Shown: in pieces, positions 43,579-51,562 of the stretch
Layout of the letters: every line of letters begins with the position of its first letter
How positions within the stretch are numbered: the stretch's first letter is position 1
NCBI GenBank assembly: GCA_020161135.1
Contig: JAIUOB010000002.1
Span: forward strand, 62,001 to 126,000
From: Gemmatimonadota bacterium
Lineage (GTDB): Bacteria > Gemmatimonadota > Gemmatimonadetes > Gemmatimonadales > Gemmatimonadaceae
Length of the DNA stretch: 64,000 bases
Reading direction: 5' to 3'
Made by a program: the position numbers and the translations under genes
Notes under the pieces: model-generated
What the model was told of the DNA's origin: nothing
Database searches by the model: none
Seen by the model: the letters and a program-made list of their open reading frames with translations, nothing else

Positions 43579-44307
43579 TTACGCGCGGCGGCGCTTGCGC
43601 GCTGCGACGGCCATGCCAGCAAGGCCGGCAAGCATCAGCGCGTAGGTGGACGGCTCCGGCAGCACCGCGCGGGATTCGACGGTGAACACGAAGTCGTTGT
43701 AGTCACCGAACGGGGTCGGGATCGACTGGCTGTAATCGATCTCGAAGCCGTAGGTGTTCTTGCCCGTCGGCGTGCCCGGCAGCGCCAGTACGCCACCGTT
43801 CTGGTAGACCACGTTACCCGGGCCGTAGTCGTTCAGCATGGCCACCGGGAAGCCGGGGTTGCGGGCGGCGGGGCCGCTCCACACCCAGTACGCCGGGTAG
43901 TTGGCCGCCACCGGCGTGATGAGCAGACCGAAGATCAGCTCGGAACCGGCCGCGAACGGGCCACCCGCCAGCTGGGTGCTGTTGGGCGCGGCCGTCCAGA
44001 ACGTGCCCGGGTTGTTGTTGGGCAGTGCCGGCTTGGACGGGTTGATGAGCTGACCGCCGACCGGCGCCTGCAGGTTGGCCGGGAGCGACGTGAAGAAGTA
44101 CAGCGACATGTTCGCGCGATCGGTGCCACCGAGGATCGACACGAAGACGTTCTGGGCGCCGGAGCCACCGACCTTGATCGTCGCGGACGCATCGGTCGGC
44201 GACGGATTCGGGCCGGCAAGCGACTGGGCGCGCACATCGGAAGCAGTGATCGCAAGAGCAGCGGTCACGGCCAGCGACATGCCACGGAGAAGAGACTTGG
44301 ACATCAT
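43579..44307 (-). CDS. PEP-CTERM sorting-domain protein
   Basis: 242 residues. The signal peptide ends near DVRAQ-S. The mature body (about 30-205) is a secreted beta-rich domain without a known name (AGPNPSPTDASATIKVGGSGAQNVFVSILGG...). The C terminus is a complete PEP-CTERM tag: VLPEPSTYALMLAGLAG then a short hydrophobic run and the basic cluster ARKRRRA. Exosortase, encoded at 63627, should cut this tag at the inner membrane. Shine-Dalgarno AAGGAG precedes the ATG. An excellent sigma-54 promoter lies 58-73 bp upstream, so expression should depend on RpoN and an NtrC-type activator such as that at 49156. Confidence 0.94.
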   Translation of the reverse strand: MMSKSLLRGMSLAVTAALAITASDVRAQSLAGPNPSPTDASATIKVGGSGAQNVFVSILGGTDRANMSLYFFTSLPANLQAPVGGQLINPSKPALPNNNPGTFWTAAPNSTQLAGGPFAAGSELIFGLLITPVAANYPAYWVWSGPAARNPGFPVAMLNDYGPGNVVYQNGGVLALPGTPTGKNTYGFEIDYSQSIPTPFGDYNDFVFTVESRAVLPEPSTYALMLAGLAGMAVAARKRRRA

Positions 44308-44364
44308 CTGGAGAGAACTCCTTGAGCGGGTGACACGGACGGTACTTCGGCTGCAGGAGTATAG

Positions 44365-44380
44365 AGCAACTGCCGTGCCA
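44365..44380 (-). promoter_or_regulatory. Sigma-54 (RpoN) promoter of the PEP-CTERM gene
   Basis: On the reverse strand 44380-44365 reads TGGCACGGCAGTTGCT, matching TGGCACG-N4-TTGCW at every specified position, with GG at -24 and GC at -12. It lies 58 bp upstream of ATG 44307. Sigma-54 promoters upstream of PEP-CTERM genes are known from exosortase systems with a PrsR-type activator. Confidence 0.88.
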
Positions 44381-44421
44381 AGACCAGCTAAGCATGCGAG
44401 ACGTTCTCTGCACTGGTAACT

Positions 44422-44444
44422 GCTTATATGTCAACAAGTTAAGC
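44422..44444 (-). promoter_or_regulatory. Candidate upstream activator site for the sigma-54 promoter
   Basis: An imperfect dyad with outer arms GCTTA and TAAGC and an inner TGT-TG-ACA centre, in an unusually AT-rich patch. It begins about 42 bp upstream of the -24 element, the usual position for an enhancer-binding-protein site. The binding protein is inferred, not shown. Confidence 0.5.
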
Positions 44445-44575
44445 GGCTATCGCCCCATGTGATGCCAGTCACCGGCCTGTGGGATTGATGCATCGCCGCC
44501 ACTGTTGTGTGGCTGCACTCCCCCTGTTGACATGCTGGGCCCGCGCTGTTCCAAGTCGTTGCGCCACAACGAAAA

Positions 44576-44597
44576 AGGGCCGCCCGAAGGCGACCCT
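44576..44597 (-). terminator. Rho-independent terminator of the reverse EPS genes
   Basis: Read in reverse: AGGGTCGCC, loop TTCG, GGCGGCCCT, then TTTTT. The stem has one mismatch. It lies 36 bp after the sugar transferase stop. The stretch 44445-44575 between it and the activator site holds nothing I recognise. Confidence 0.8.
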
Positions 44598-44632
44598 GTC
44601 CTGACATTTCCCAACTCGGACGGCCCAGACCG

Positions 44633-45421
44633 TCACCAGCCGCCGATGCGGAAGAGCATCACCGGGATCGTGCGCAGCATGATGCGCACATCCTCGCCCA
44701 GCGACTGCCGACGCATGTACTCGATGTCGAACTTCACCTTGCGCCGCACGTCATCGAGATCCTGATCGTAGGGATTCGACACCTGCGCGAGCCCCGTGAT
44801 GCCGGGCTTCACGCGCTGCCGCACCGGATACTCGTCGATCTGTTCGCGCAGGCGCACGAAGATGGATGGACGTTCGGGTCGCGGCCCCACGATGTTCATG
44901 TCGCCGCGCAGCACGTTGAAGAGCTGCGGCAGCTCGTCGATGCGTGTCTTGCGCAGCACCTTGCCGATGGTGGTCACGCGATCGTCATCGCGACTCGCCC
45001 ACACGGCCTGCCCGTTCGCCTCCGCATCGACCTTCATCGAGCGGAACTTGTAGATCGTGAACGGAATGCCGCCGAGGTCCTCCCGGCGCCGCTCGTGCAA
45101 CGCCCAGGTACGGTTCCACCGGCGATCGATCCCCACGCGCACCTGGGTGTACAACACCGGACCGCGCGACGTCAGTCGAATGATGAGCGCGGTGAGCAGC
45201 ATGACCGGCGCTGCGACGATGAGCATGACCAGCGCCATCGCGAAGTTGAACGCCCGCGACACCCACTCGGAGCGGGCCCGCGGTTCGAAGTCGTCATTCG
45301 GACCCGTCGCCGGCGCCGCAACGGCCTCGGCGGTCGCGCCGGGGCGCGCATCAGGCGCGCCGCGACGCTGCGCGGCGCGGGCACCGGACGAGAACGGAAT
45401 GACGGACGTGAAGGCGTTCAT
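44633..45421 (-). CDS. Undecaprenyl-phosphate sugar phosphotransferase (WbaP/PglC-like)
   Basis: 262 residues from ATG 45421. An N-terminal linker (residues 1-55) rich in Ala, Pro and Gly precedes one strong membrane helix (about 60-85, FNFAMALVMLIVAAPVMLLTALII). The bacterial sugar transferase domain follows: YTQVRVGIDRR, FTIYKFRSMKVDAEANG, KTRIDELPQLFNVLRGDMNIVGPRPERP, and RVKPGITGLAQVSN. It begins exopolysaccharide repeat units by placing a sugar phosphate on undecaprenyl phosphate at the inner membrane. The sugar is unknown. It is the last gene of a reverse unit with the SLBB and Wzc genes. Confidence 0.95.
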   Translation of the reverse strand: MNAFTSVIPFSSGARAAQRRGAPDARPGATAEAVAAPATGPNDDFEPRARSEWVSRAFNFAMALVMLIVAAPVMLLTALIIRLTSRGPVLYTQVRVGIDRRWNRTWALHERRREDLGGIPFTIYKFRSMKVDAEANGQAVWASRDDDRVTTIGKVLRKTRIDELPQLFNVLRGDMNIVGPRPERPSIFVRLREQIDEYPVRQRVKPGITGLAQVSNPYDQDLDDVRRKVKFDIEYMRRQSLGEDVRIMLRTIPVMLFRIGGW

Positions 45422-45465
45422 GCGAGGCAAGCGCGATGCAGATGCGAGACGGATGAGGTGGCTGG

Positions 45466-46329
45466 TCAGCCGTCCTGCCGGTTGACGTACCACTGAAGGA
45501 AATTGAGCAGCGCGAAACTCATCGATGAGACGATGAAGAACAGTCGGAATACGAGCTCGCCGGAGATCCGACGCTTCTTCGGGATCCGCACTTCGTCACC
45601 GCTCTGGATGTCCAACTGCTCCAGCGTTCGCCCCTCCTTCAGGAACCGACGCGAATCCTTGGCGTTCACCACCACGGTGCCGGCTCGGACCACCTCGAGC
45701 TCCTTCAGGTTGGCGTACTGCGACGGGCCACCTGCCAACATCACGACCTCCGAGATCGGACGGTCGGGCGATGCCAGATAGAACCCCGGTCCCGACACCT
45801 CACCGACCACCGAGATGCGGGTCAGGACGAGGGTGCGGACTGACACGTTCCGCAAAAACCTTGCCGCATGCGCCGTCATCCGCTCGTCGAGCTCCGATCG
45901 CAGGACCCCCTCCAGCGAGATGTCGGGGAGGTTCATGATCGTGACCTTGAGGCTGTCTCGCACGTTCGCCGTGTCGCCGCGAATGGAGTCCTGACGCACC
46001 GTGATCACGAACCGATCACCGACGCGGAAGTCACCGATCTTCAAGCGGTTACGGATCGCAGCGAGCTCAGCCGTCGCCTTGTTCCGATTGCCGCCCTTGA
46101 GCCCTGAGCCGGCCAACTGCGACTCGAGCTCCTTGGCGCGCGTTTCGAGCTCCGCGCGCGTCGCCCGCTGCGCGCCGGCGGTCACCGACTGCGCCTCGGT
46201 ATTCCGCGGGGTGGATAGCGCCAGCGCGGCGAGCAGGGACAAGACGCGAAATGCCACCGTTGCCGCACGGCCGCCACACTCCGCGCGCGCGCGCAACAGC
46301 GTCCCGCCAAACCGGGTGACGGCTATCAC
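45466..46329 (-). CDS. SLBB polysaccharide-export-type protein with C-terminal membrane helix
   Basis: 287 residues from GTG 46329 (GTGA overlap with wzc). A hydrophobic N terminus (VAFRVLSLLAALALS) may be a signal. Residues about 48-90 look coiled-coil. A Poly_export/SLBB region follows: LKIGDFRVGDRFVITV, VLTRISVVGEVSGPGFYLASPDRPISEVVMLAGGPSQYANL, LEQLDIQSGDEVRIPKK. The protein ends with a membrane helix (about 255-280) and the short tail YVNRQDG. Wza-type proteins normally end in an outer-membrane helix; this C terminus may play that role or anchor the protein to the inner membrane. No lipobox Cys is seen. Confidence 0.88.
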   Translation of the reverse strand: MIAVTRFGGTLLRARAECGGRAATVAFRVLSLLAALALSTPRNTEAQSVTAGAQRATRAELETRAKELESQLAGSGLKGGNRNKATAELAAIRNRLKIGDFRVGDRFVITVRQDSIRGDTANVRDSLKVTIMNLPDISLEGVLRSELDERMTAHAARFLRNVSVRTLVLTRISVVGEVSGPGFYLASPDRPISEVVMLAGGPSQYANLKELEVVRAGTVVVNAKDSRRFLKEGRTLEQLDIQSGDEVRIPKKRRISGELVFRLFFIVSSMSFALLNFLQWYVNRQDG

Positions 46330-48779
46330 TTCCGGCCTCCGGTGAACTCGGACTCCTGCACTTCGGCCACCGGCGCCAGACGCGGCGTCGGCTCCTCGTC
46401 CGTCGCCGCATACTCCTGGTAGTACGAGTAGTACTGGTACACGCCCTTCATCTCGATGCCGTTCAGGATGCCGCCGATGACCCGCACCGGCAGCGTTTCG
46501 ACCACGGCCATCTTGGCCTGCGCCATCTTCCGGTCCGTGAGGCCTGCGCGCAGCACCAGCGCCATGTTCCCCGTGGCCGTGGCCAGCGCATACGCATCGA
46601 AACCGGCGCCCAGCGGCGGCGAATCGACGATGACCACATCGAACTCGGTGGCCATCTGCGCGATGAGCTGGTTGAGACGCGGCGTGGCCAACAGCTCCGG
46701 CGCGCGACGACGGCGCGTGCCGGCCGGCATGATGGTGAGGCTCGGATGTGACGCCGTGGGCTGCAACACCTCGCCGATGAGCGCGGTGCCCTCGAGATAC
46801 TCGATGAGCCCCGGCCGCTTCGGCGTGCCGAACGTCGTCGCGAGATCGCCACGACGGATGTCGCCGTCGATGAGCAGCGTGCGGGCGCCCGCTTCGGCAA
46901 AGCTCAGCGCGAGGTTCGACGCGATGAGCGACTTGCCGTCGTTGGGGCCGGGACTCGTGATGGTGAGCGTGAGCGGACGCGATGGGTCACACGCGTACCG
47001 CACGTTCATGCGTATTGTTCGGAAGGCTTCGACCACCGTCGCCGCCAGCTCGGCCTGCTTGCGCTTGCGCTTGCTCTCGACCACCGGCACGACGCCCAGC
47101 ACGAAGAGGCCGAGATCGTCGGTGGCCTGCTCCGGATAACGGAAGCGCCGATCGACCTGATCGAGCAGGATCGCGAGGGCGATGCCGAGGGCGAGTGCAC
47201 CACCGATGGCACCGAGGATGATCATCGGCGCCGTGTTGCGGGTGGGCTTGGCCGGCGCCACGGCGGGATCGATGATGCTGACGTCCGGCACCGTCGACGC
47301 GTCGGCCAGTTTGGCCTCCGCCGCCTTCAGGTTGAGGTTGCGATAGAGCTCCTCGGCCACCGCGAGCTGGCGCTTGAGGCGCTGCTCCTCGATGGTGCGC
47401 ACCGGGATGTCCTTGAGGTCCTTGGTGCTCGCCTCGATGGTGGTGTTGAGGAGGTCTTCGCGCTGCTTGAGCTGCGTGAGGTAGGCGTTGAGGGACGACG
47501 GCAGCCCGATGGTGCGCAACGAGTCGAGCGTCTTCTGCTCGTCCTTGACCCGCTGGAATTCGTCGGTGTAGGTCTCGCGCAGCTTGCGCATGATGAGGTC
47601 CCGGTCGGAGACCTCCTGGAGCACACGCCGCAGGTTGTCGGCGGCCGGATCGGTGACGACGGCCGGAATGGACAGCACCGCTTCGCGCGTGACCGGTCCG
47701 CCGGCGCGCGCGCTGGCGGCGATCTTCTCGAGCGCCTCGCGATCGCGCCGATAGCTGTCGGCCTGGAGCTTGTTGTTGAAGTAGTTCTCGAAGACCGGGC
47801 TGTTGGTCATCTCGAGCCCGGGCTGGATGGTGGGCCGCTCGCTGGGCTGCGTGACGGTGCGCACCCGGAAACCCTCGAGGGCGGCCTCGGCCTCGGTGAC
47901 GGCGAGCGACGCGTACTCGCGCTGTCCCTCGAGGATGCTGGCGACCGACGCGATGTTCTTCTTCTTGTAGGCCGTGGCGACCGCGACGAACTGCTCGACC
48001 CACGCGTTGAGCGTGGCAGCGGCACGCTGCGGATTGTCGCCGGACATGTTCACGAACAGGAAGGACGACCCTTCCTTGAGCTGCATGTTGAGATTCTTGA
48101 TGAGCGCCACCGAGGCTTCACGGGGCGTCTGCACGTTGAACTCGATCTCGCCGCGCCCCGCGAGCGCCTGTGCCGACGGCTGCCAGAGGAAGCCGGCCTG
48201 CCGACCGACGGAGTCGCCGAGTACACCCTTCTCGACTTCGAAGCCGGACTTGAGTGCGAGCGCGTAGCGGTTGCCCGAGATGCTGAGCACATAGTCGCCG
48301 GGCCGCATCCCCTGCTGGTTGATGCGGAAGCCCCGGAAGACGCTGCTGTCCGCCGCCCTGGCCGGCGTGACGAAGAGCGCGAGGTCGTTGACGACCGGGT
48401 CGGCGATGGTGTACGAGCGCAGCAGGTCCTGCCAGCCCGACGCGGCGAGGAGCTCGCGGGCCTGGATGGGTCCGTTCCCCGCGCGCGGATCGCCGCCCTT
48501 GGTTCCGGTCCCCTGCTCCAGCAGGATGGTGGCCTGCACGTCGTACTTGGCCGGGATGAACTTCGTGGCGGCGTAGCCGCCCGCCCCACCGATGATGCCG
48601 AGCAAGACGATCAGCCACTTGAAGCGGCCGACCGCCGTGACATACCGCCCGATGTTGATGCCCTTCTGCGGGGGAGCGCCATCGGCGGCGGGTTCCCACG
48701 ACGCCGGCGCGAGCCCGTCCTGGGCGGCGTCGAGCGCAGTCTCCTGCGCGGATACGGGCTGGAGGTGCTGTCCGGTCAT
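46326..48779 (-). CDS. wzc: Wzz/Wzc-type chain-length regulator with BY-kinase domain
   Basis: 817 residues. A Wzz domain with membrane helices at about 53-75 and 520-545 encloses a long periplasmic coiled-coil region. The cytoplasmic bacterial tyrosine kinase (about 575-775) has Walker A in SPGPNDGKSLIASNLAL, Walker A' LLIDGDIRRGD, and Walker B VVIVDSPPLG. The tail has a tyrosine cluster, VYQYYSYYQEY, the autophosphorylation site of this family. It controls polymer length and export with the SLBB protein, whose gene it overlaps. The region upstream is a 376-bp divergent gap facing the NtrC-type regulator. Confidence 0.95.
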   Translation of the reverse strand: MTGQHLQPVSAQETALDAAQDGLAPASWEPAADGAPPQKGINIGRYVTAVGRFKWLIVLLGIIGGAGGYAATKFIPAKYDVQATILLEQGTGTKGGDPRAGNGPIQARELLAASGWQDLLRSYTIADPVVNDLALFVTPARAADSSVFRGFRINQQGMRPGDYVLSISGNRYALALKSGFEVEKGVLGDSVGRQAGFLWQPSAQALAGRGEIEFNVQTPREASVALIKNLNMQLKEGSSFLFVNMSGDNPQRAAATLNAWVEQFVAVATAYKKKNIASVASILEGQREYASLAVTEAEAALEGFRVRTVTQPSERPTIQPGLEMTNSPVFENYFNNKLQADSYRRDREALEKIAASARAGGPVTREAVLSIPAVVTDPAADNLRRVLQEVSDRDLIMRKLRETYTDEFQRVKDEQKTLDSLRTIGLPSSLNAYLTQLKQREDLLNTTIEASTKDLKDIPVRTIEEQRLKRQLAVAEELYRNLNLKAAEAKLADASTVPDVSIIDPAVAPAKPTRNTAPMIILGAIGGALALGIALAILLDQVDRRFRYPEQATDDLGLFVLGVVPVVESKRKRKQAELAATVVEAFRTIRMNVRYACDPSRPLTLTITSPGPNDGKSLIASNLALSFAEAGARTLLIDGDIRRGDLATTFGTPKRPGLIEYLEGTALIGEVLQPTASHPSLTIMPAGTRRRRAPELLATPRLNQLIAQMATEFDVVIVDSPPLGAGFDAYALATATGNMALVLRAGLTDRKMAQAKMAVVETLPVRVIGGILNGIEMKGVYQYYSYYQEYAATDEEPTPRLAPVAEVQESEFTGGRK

Positions 48780-49155
48780 TTCAGGGGTGGACGGAGGAAC
48801 TGGGCGAGAGGTCAGGCGAAAGACGGCTGAGGAATCTGGTCGGCAACACCCTGCTGCGTAAGCGCACCGGGTATCGACGCGCCACCGCTACAATGCTGTG
48901 ACTTTCCGGATATTGTTGCAGTCATGACACGACGCCTGTCGAGTCAAGTCCACGAAACCAGCTTGACGGGCGGGGTGCGGTGGCGTATTTCGCGCTGTCG
49001 GTGACGGGCTCGACCTGCCTGGAGACCCGACGCTCGACCAACGGCGTGCGCAGACGACACACCGTGGGAAGGACGCCGCGCCCTGTAGGGCCCGTGCCGC
49101 ACCGCCAGCCGCCCCCTGGGGGTGGCCCCGACGCCCGTTCTACGCCACAGACGCA
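48780..49155. other. Divergent intergenic region between wzc and the NtrC-type regulator
   Basis: 376 bp. An AT-richer stretch around 48885-48930 contains TACAAT (48889-48894) and TATTGTTGCAG, plausible core promoter pieces, but no complete -35/-10 pair or sigma-54 site (GG and GC are not correctly spaced). The rest is GC-rich and holds no ORF with coding character. The promoters for both flanking transcripts presumably lie here. Confidence 0.5.
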
Positions 49156-50640
49156 ATGACTGATCCATTCCTCCACGAGCCGTCCCCCGAGGTCCCTGAC
49201 AAGGGGACCGGGCTCCGCATCCTCGTCGTCGACGATGATCGGACGCTCCGGGAGGGGTGTGCCTCCGTGCTGCAGATGGACGGGCACAACGTCACGGCGA
49301 CCGGGCGTGGGGAGGAGGCGCTGGAGATGGTCCGGCGCCGGAAGTTCGACCTGATCCTGCAGGACCTCTACATGACCCCGATCTCGGGGATGGAGATCCT
49401 CAAGGCCGCGGTCGAGGCCAACAAGAAGGTCATCGTGGTGGTCATGACCGGGAATCCGACGGTGGCCTCGAGCATCGAGGCGCTGCGGGCCGGCGCCTGG
49501 GACTACCTGCCGAAGCCCTTCTCGGCCAGCCACCTGCAGGTGCTGGTGGGGCGCGCCGCGCACGCCGTGGCCGCCAACAAGGATGTGCGGGACATCAAGC
49601 CGACCTCGGTGGTGGCATCGGGCGGGGCTGGGGAGATCGCCTCGCTGCTGGGCATCTCGCCGGCGTTCCGGAAGGCCGTGGACCTCGCGCAGAAGGTGGC
49701 CGCGACCGACGCGTCGGTCATGATCAGCGGTGAGAGCGGCACCGGCAAGGAGATGATTGCCCAGTTCATCCACAAGCACAGCCGGCGCGCCGGCCGGAAG
49801 CTGGTGCCAGTGAACTGCGCGGCCCTTCCCGACAACCTCCTCGAGTCGGAAATGTTCGGCTACCGCAAGGGCGCCTTCACCGGCGCCGATCGCGACAAGC
49901 CCGGACTGCTCGAGGTGGCGCACCAGGGCACGCTGTTCCTCGACGAGCTCACCGAGATGACGATGCCGCTGCAGGCCAAGCTCCTGCGCGTGCTGCAGGA
50001 TGGCGTGGTGCGGCGGCTCGGCAGCGAGGTGCAAGATGCTGTGGTGGACGTGCGGTTCATCTCGGCCACCAATCGCGACCCGCAGGAAGCGGTGCAGCAG
50101 GGGCACCTGCGCGAGGACCTCTTCTATCGTCTGCGCGTGGTCCCCATCAAGCTGCCGCCGCTGCGCAAGCGCGTGGAGGACATCCCGCTGCTGGCGGATT
50201 TCTTCCTCAAGCGGTCGTGGGAGCGGCATCGCGCCAGCGGCGCACCGGCCCCGGAGCTGACGCCGGAGACGGTGGCGTTTCTCCAGTCGCGTCCGTGGCG
50301 CGGCAACGTGCGCGAACTGCAGAACGTCATCGAGCATGTGGCGGTCATCGCCGAGGCGGGACGTCCCATCACGCCCGATGACATCCCGGTGTACGATGAT
50401 GCGCCGGCGCACGCCGAAGAGGCGGGGCTGCCGGCCGGCATCATGAACGACGCCTTCCATGTGGCGAAGGACAACCTCATCGCGCACTTCGAGAAGGAGT
50501 ACCTGGCGCGTCTCACGACGCGGGCCGGGGGCAACATGTCGAAGGCCGCGCGACTCGCGGGGATCGACCGCACGACGTTGTACCGGCTCATGGAGAAGCA
50601 CGGCTTCCGACGCGACGTGCTGTCCGGCAGCGTGGACTGA
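49156..50640 (+). CDS. NtrC-family sigma-54-dependent response regulator (PrsR-like)
   Basis: 494 residues. Receiver at about 20-140: acidic ILVVDDDRTLR, phospho-acceptor Asp 70 in LILQDLYMTPISGME, Lys 120 in DYLPKPF. The AAA+ domain has Walker A GESGTGKE at 192-199, the sigma-54 contact loop GAFTGA at 239-244, and Walker B GTLFLDELTEM. A C-terminal Fis-type helix-turn-helix reads NMSKAARLAGIDRTTLYRLMEKHG. It activates RpoN promoters when phosphorylated, presumably by the kinase encoded 1 bp downstream. In exosortase loci the equivalent PrsR drives PEP-CTERM and EPS genes; the sigma-54 promoter at 44365 is a good target candidate. Confidence 0.93.
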   Translation: MTDPFLHEPSPEVPDKGTGLRILVVDDDRTLREGCASVLQMDGHNVTATGRGEEALEMVRRRKFDLILQDLYMTPISGMEILKAAVEANKKVIVVVMTGNPTVASSIEALRAGAWDYLPKPFSASHLQVLVGRAAHAVAANKDVRDIKPTSVVASGGAGEIASLLGISPAFRKAVDLAQKVAATDASVMISGESGTGKEMIAQFIHKHSRRAGRKLVPVNCAALPDNLLESEMFGYRKGAFTGADRDKPGLLEVAHQGTLFLDELTEMTMPLQAKLLRVLQDGVVRRLGSEVQDAVVDVRFISATNRDPQEAVQQGHLREDLFYRLRVVPIKLPPLRKRVEDIPLLADFFLKRSWERHRASGAPAPELTPETVAFLQSRPWRGNVRELQNVIEHVAVIAEAGRPITPDDIPVYDDAPAHAEEAGLPAGIMNDAFHVAKDNLIAHFEKEYLARLTTRAGGNMSKAARLAGIDRTTLYRLMEKHGFRRDVLSGSVD

Positions 50641-50641
50641 C

Positions 50642-51538
50642 ATGGTGGCCGCGCCGACCGCAGCGGACGCCGCCGGGGTCGACGCACCCGCGGTCGATGT
50701 GAGCCCCGCCGCCCTCGCGCCACTGCTGGCGGCCGGGACGGCGCTGGTGGCGGAGACGGTGCTGGGCGAGCGCGTGGACGCCGTGCCGGCCGCTGCGACG
50801 CCGCCGGCGTCGGCGCATGTCACGCCGGCGCATGTCGCGCCGTTCGACGCGCTCGACCTGCTGGTGGAGGTCACCCACGACCTCCGTTCGCCGCTGGGCG
50901 CCGTGTCGCTGCTCGTGGAGCGATTGCGGCGTGGCGATGCCGGCCCGCTCACCCCGCTGCAGGCGCGGCAACTGTCGCTGATCCAGGGCGCGGTGGTGAG
51001 CATGACGGCGCTGACCAACGATGCACTCGACCTTGCGCGCGGCAACCGCGGGCTCGCGGACGCGCCGCCCACCGCGTTCGTGGTGAGCGACCTGCTGGTG
51101 GCGGTGCGCGCACTCGCCCAGCCGCTCGCGGAGGAGCATGGCGTGACGCTGCGGGTCAGTGCGCCCCCGTTGGGGCGCCGGGTGGGGCGCGCGGCGCTGC
51201 TGCACCGTGTCCTGCTCAACCTCGTCACCAACGCCTGCAAGTACACCGAGCGGGGCAGCGTGACGGTGGCGGTGGAGACGGAGACGCGCGACGTGGTGCG
51301 CTTCGCCGTGGATGACACGGGGGTGGGATTGCCGGCGGCGATCGTGGCCATGCTGCAGGCGCGCTCGACGGCGCCCGCGCGATCGCTGCCCGACAGCGCG
51401 TCGGCGGTGCCCGGCGCCGGGGTGGGCCTCGCCTTGTGTACCTCCCTGCTGGCCGCGGTGGACAGTCGTCTCGAGTTCACGACGACGCCGACCGGCAGCC
51501 GCCTGCATTTCGCTCTCGCGCTGCCGCTGGCGGCCTGA
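50642..51538 (+). CDS. Cytosolic sensor histidine kinase
   Basis: 298 residues from ATG 50642, one base after the regulator's stop codon. The first 68 residues are low-complexity Ala/Val/Pro with a small AHVTPAHVAP repeat. HisKA has His 79 in LVEVTHDLRSPLGAVSLL. HATPase_c has N box NLVTNACKYTE, G1 VDDTGVGLP and G2 GAGVGLALCTSLL. No membrane helix or sensory domain, unlike PrsK kinases, which have membrane segments and a GAF domain, so the signal must come from a partner or the N-terminal segment. It most probably phosphorylates the adjacent NtrC-type regulator. Confidence 0.92.
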   Translation: MVAAPTAADAAGVDAPAVDVSPAALAPLLAAGTALVAETVLGERVDAVPAAATPPASAHVTPAHVAPFDALDLLVEVTHDLRSPLGAVSLLVERLRRGDAGPLTPLQARQLSLIQGAVVSMTALTNDALDLARGNRGLADAPPTAFVVSDLLVAVRALAQPLAEEHGVTLRVSAPPLGRRVGRAALLHRVLLNLVTNACKYTERGSVTVAVETETRDVVRFAVDDTGVGLPAAIVAMLQARSTAPARSLPDSASAVPGAGVGLALCTSLLAAVDSRLEFTTTPTGSRLHFALALPLAA

Positions 51539-51562
51539 CCTCCGTTCCCGAACGACGCCCGG

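Noticed and set aside
48880..48920. A second sigma-54 promoter upstream of wzc or the NtrC-type gene (TTGCA at 48915).
   Set aside because: No GG lies at the required distance from the GC of the -12 element on either strand.
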